IMG/VR virus record: IMGVR_UViG_3300044922_000244
Coordinates: 1-24,391 of that record
DNA: 24,391 nucleotides
Source: a virus
Strand: one strand, 5' to 3'
Shown here: positions 22,601-24,391 of the stretch, in pieces
Numbering within the stretch: the stretch's first letter is position 1
Layout of the letters: every line of letters starts with the position of its first letter
Translations under genes and position numbers: made by a program
Notes under the pieces: model-generated
Told to the model about the DNA's origin: nothing
The model's database searches: none
Seen by the model: only the letters and a program-made list of their open reading frames with translations

Positions 22601-23496
22601 TATGCGGTCGCGGACTCCTTGGCAATGTTAGATGTCAGATTGCGCTTAAATCGGTCCAACTTACCAAGCGTCTCCTCATAGACCTTCGCAGCAAGACCCC
22701 ACTTTTCTAGGAATGCCGCCTGCTTCGTGTACCCCTCGGCAGTCTCCTTTAGGCCAGCCTTAGTTGCCTTGACAGCCAACTCTTTAAGTCCAGCCACGCC
22801 GATGCGGTTTAGGGTTGCTGCCTCTGCGCCAATGGCGACAGCCTTTCCAGCACCAGGGGCGATGAGGTTGAGCGGATCAATGACGAGTGAGTAGAGGAAG
22901 TTCATTGCGCCGTTCTCGCTGAAGCCAGCATTGCTGTTAGCAAGTTGTAGGGCAGCGTCCTCAATGCTTGCACCGCCACGGACGGAGTTTACTGCTGCCG
23001 CTGGGGCATCACCAAAATATACGCGGATTGGGTCGTATCGACCTTCCTGCGTACTACGGATGCGGGCTTCTGCAACCTTCTGCTCGGCAAATCGTCCAGG
23101 GGCGGAGATAAGCTCAAGCGCACCCATACCGATGTTTCCAACCGCTCCAAGTGCGCCGCTCGCAATGCCACCAATAGGGGATTTCTCAACTGCCCCAACA
23201 ACCTGACCAATGGTAGCGTCGGCAATCGTGCCAATGCCGCCGATGACTGGCTTGGCAATCGCACCGACAACTGGAAGGTTCTCTGCGATGGAGACTAGCC
23301 CCTTGCCAACTCCAACCAGACCCTGCGCCATATCGTTTGCAGACTGAGCAATGGTCTCTGTTGGGTTAGACACGTCTACCGAAATTCTACCAGCACTGTT
23401 TACGGTCCGAAGTCGTTGCCCCTTATTAACGGTGGTGCTGGGTGCGCGATAACTTGAAGACTCACCAGATCCAGTTGACCCAAATGGATTCGGCAT
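19639..23496 (-). CDS. 1285-residue predicted virion/ejection protein
   Basis: A very long gene placed between an upstream gene, probably next to the portal, and the scaffold. Residues 57-130 are a Gly/Ala/Ile-rich, glycine-zipper-like hydrophobic zone (VVGAIAKPVIGGIGTIADAT and following) that could insert into membranes. The middle is helical and rich in Ala, Lys and Glu, with coiled-coil stretches. Near the C-terminus (1106-1165) there is a Trp/Pro/Tyr-rich segment (FERSINHPFLGLYPYSYMTQ, PRIGGVVAPGLGYAKWENVL). No polymerase, protease, lysozyme or toxin motif was found. Size, hydrophobic head and head-gene position fit an internal virion protein ejected into the host with the DNA. It overlaps the previous stop by one base. 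Confidence 0.6.
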   Translation of the reverse strand: MPNPFGSTGSGESSSYRAPSTTVNKGQRLRTVNSAGRISVDVSNPTETIAQSANDMAQGLVGVGKGLVSIAENLPVVGAIAKPVIGGIGTIADATIGQVVGAVEKSPIGGIASGALGAVGNIGMGALELISAPGRFAEQKVAEARIRSTQEGRYDPIRVYFGDAPAAAVNSVRGGASIEDAALQLANSNAGFSENGAMNFLYSLVIDPLNLIAPGAGKAVAIGAEAATLNRIGVAGLKELAVKATKAGLKETAEGYTKQAAFLEKWGLAAKVYEETLGKLDRFKRNLTSNIAKESATAYTRVYAKGLTAIDTVLSDIGATVGLRNTDQGLRNVATTFANAIKSSSVRARAAIVRSNAKDFSDNLVTDAIGQATEKKTLQEFLATELAQGGNVGDLLKRLEIPDEDVAKMFTEIQGGVASGLRAAELRRTQAVSQVRQKIEEAAANARVRQQKDLIRATAEYKAKADARLASEDAFRVLSEAKLDRVPAATDTARGIEELASDLAAGFGIKDTVARQIAEKVFKENAGDIRTLTDVLAFARDAAYGQAVRELAAIRKAFKAGDFLSRITITSTRSLTESNSKSLIEQVTSLEKVARGADEAAAASAKTELKQISDNLVRQYDEFGVFAGSDYTYSQVLDFLKKSRKLTVREITSKERAVIASRAKEGAVKQLTDMEQRLLKYGYRLGIAPDDTISTVRTMVVDHNGREAFTEMVMPFSDTLDHVAIKGLDDDLASVKLRPSKLSKVWEKLTRPYGVEVTKNNIAERFVSSMVQKTGVSVNTARRLMSRITDLAAEKGIQPKALYLDRAELDRIFKQEMGDVAYGRLFESGTTPIKEVVSAAAGDWSVSGLTSGFTGRVKAIFPEITILTDRFYPDLRFGRLNPFFNLVMERVETKIQLAVYGIKREVAEASIGDIRGTVLRKAHLNPASVHHEINDGVMRMQARAVQNTSVAIEASGGLKSRVSRLVRPLFSKGTYSIDGVKEAKEIARDIMSDQFAVRTFMDTLEEVAPGKIRELAEHYGVTKAEDAIELLLADYLIQSDPLQFAKYIESQGPFARSLAAKALREGGIPAKQAQDIAAATMAAYELAIQRASRAADKAQYFASHRSWFERSINHPFLGLYPYSYMTQKAIPSLLRVMFVPRIGGVVAPGLGYAKWENVLEWAENNVNSDEDVLNQLLQNDALIYLASTLLPVTPDNSGFSMPTWLRRGIIQPGLRGDAIKLGDIGQTMTEVGSQFVRGTVLGQGRTVLEGIEGIDKATEANERLSGFLQSQSDFIQEKVLELRGQ

Positions 23497-24391
23497 TATC
23501 TGCCTCTTTCCTTACTAATATTTCCACCAGCCGTTGCCTGCTGCCCAAGGATCACTGCTCGTCGAGCCTCTGGGTCTGCTGGATTAAACGGAGTTAGAGC
23601 GATAGCTGTCGGAGTCTTTGATGGGGCAATTGCACGAGGACTTGGTGGATCGACCACCTTGGGGGTGGCAAGACTTCCAACTGGATATGGAGAAGCCGAA
23701 GGTGTAGGAGTCGTAAGGTTTCTAAAGAATGTGTTTGCTCCGCCACTTGCCTGATTCACCCTATTTAGATAGCCCTCTGACGTTGGCATTCGGGCGGCGA
23801 TTGCCCGATCACGTTCAATCTCCGCTTGAGTCCTTGACTTTAAGACGGCAGCCTGAAACTCCATTGCCTTGTTCTCGGTGGTAAGTGCCGTTCCAAGCAG
23901 CCCGCCGATTGCTCCAAGCGCACCCATACCAACTGGTCCAAGTGGTGCGCCAAGAACTACACCAATCCCAGCGCCGATCTGCGCACCAACTCCCTGGGCG
24001 CCAGTTATGCCACCAGCCTGGGCGGCCTGCTCCTGCTCTTTAAGAGCAGCGTAGTTAAGGGATGGCTTTCCATTCTTATCAAATGACACGATGTCTTGAT
24101 TGTTTGCAAACCAAGTATATGCATCAACAATGTTTTGATTTCCGCGAAGTTCGGCTGCCCGAATCTTTGCATTCACGTCCCCTGGCTCGGACATCATCTC
24201 AATATTTTCTGCCTCAATAAGATTTGCATCGGTATTCAACGCATCAAGTTCAACTTGCAAGGCATCTCTTTCCGATTTACTCAATGAATTCGCTGTTCCA
24301 ACCTGATCGAGAATAGCAAGTGCGTTGCGAATATCATCTGGCCTTGTATCTCGTGAGGCAACAATATCCTTGTTGGCAAAACTAATATTTG
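23496..24391 (-). CDS. Glycine-zipper membrane-active virion protein, 5' end outside the window
   Basis: The frame remains open to the window edge: 35 codons upstream of the first candidate start (TTG 24284) read as good protein (FANKDIVASRDTRPDDIRNA followed by LAILDQVG), so the true start is beyond 24391. The 297 visible residues contain a helical N-terminal half, a Gly/Ala-rich hydrophobic segment at about 126-169 (GAQIGAGIGVVLGAPLGPVG, MGALGAIGGLLGTAL), a short charged helix (KSRTQAEIERDRAIAARM) and a Pro/Thr-rich C-terminal tail. This resembles phage DNA-ejection or pilot proteins that line a membrane channel. It directly precedes the 1285-residue protein, with a one-base overlap, suggesting a shared ejection complex. 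Confidence 0.6.
   Translation of the reverse strand, partial: NISFANKDIVASRDTRPDDIRNALAILDQVGTANSLSKSERDALQVELDALNTDANLIEAENIEMMSEPGDVNAKIRAAELRGNQNIVDAYTWFANNQDIVSFDKNGKPSLNYAALKEQEQAAQAGGITGAQGVGAQIGAGIGVVLGAPLGPVGMGALGAIGGLLGTALTTENKAMEFQAAVLKSRTQAEIERDRAIAARMPTSEGYLNRVNQASGGANTFFRNLTTPTPSASPYPVGSLATPKVVDPPSPRAIAPSKTPTAIALTPFNPADPEARRAVILGQQATAGGNISKERGR

Noticed and set aside
19639-23496. The 1285-residue protein as an N4-like virion RNA polymerase
   Set aside because: It is about a third of the N4 polymerase length, and I found no recognisable polymerase motifs.
1-24391. tRNA genes, rRNA, insertion sequences, integrase or attachment sites
   Set aside because: None could be recognised by reading both strands; a dedicated tRNA scan would be decisive but could not be run.

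Overview
This window is a segment of a tailed double-stranded DNA bacteriophage genome (Caudoviricetes), almost wall-to-wall with genes. Many starts overlap the previous stop (ATGA, GTGA or TAATG junctions), and AAGGAGG-type ribosome binding sites are strong and frequent. GTG and TTG starts are common. No ribosomal RNA, tRNA, CRISPR array, insertion sequence or integrase was seen. The G+C content is moderate to high. Nothing in the sequence fixes the host; the gene content resembles environmental phages, but that is an impression and not a measurement.

Left arm (1-5462, + strand). A run of small genes, several with CxxC zinc-binding pairs and a few with a single membrane segment, together with a secreted RlpA-like double-psi beta-barrel protein, a zinc-ribbon/SH3-barrel protein, a DnaB-type replicative helicase (3916-5223) and a small acidic protein. 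The arm ends at a strong intrinsic terminator (about 5493-5533), where it meets the leftward arm head-on.

Right arm (24391-5524, - strand), in the direction of transcription. The virion genes come first. They are the 3' part of a protein with a glycine-rich hydrophobic segment, running off the window edge; a 1285-residue predicted virion protein; a coiled-coil scaffold; an N4-gp56-type major capsid protein; a glycosyltransferase; a head-tail adaptor; a distal-tail-like protein; and a tail hub-like protein with two N-terminal Ig-like domains. Next come an XhlA-like membrane protein, a helix-turn-helix/metallophosphoesterase fusion and two nucleotide-sugar enzymes (RmlD-like and an extended SDR). 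A recombination block follows: a Cas4-like PD-(D/E)XK nuclease with four cysteines, an ERF-family annealing protein, a possible OB-fold protein and a Hjc-like nuclease. The arm ends with an RmlC-like epimerase, small proteins and a DUF1599/Nmad1-like protein.

The genes suggest three linked programmes. The first is helicase-based replication with an ERF/Cas4-like/Hjc-like recombination set. The second is a virion with an N4-type capsid and a short adaptor-to-Dit-to-hub gene order, with no tape-measure or tail-tube gene in view. The third is a sugar pathway (RmlC, RmlD, SDR, glycosyltransferase) that probably decorates a virion or host component. The large subunit of terminase, the portal, DNA polymerase and a classical endolysin are not in the window.
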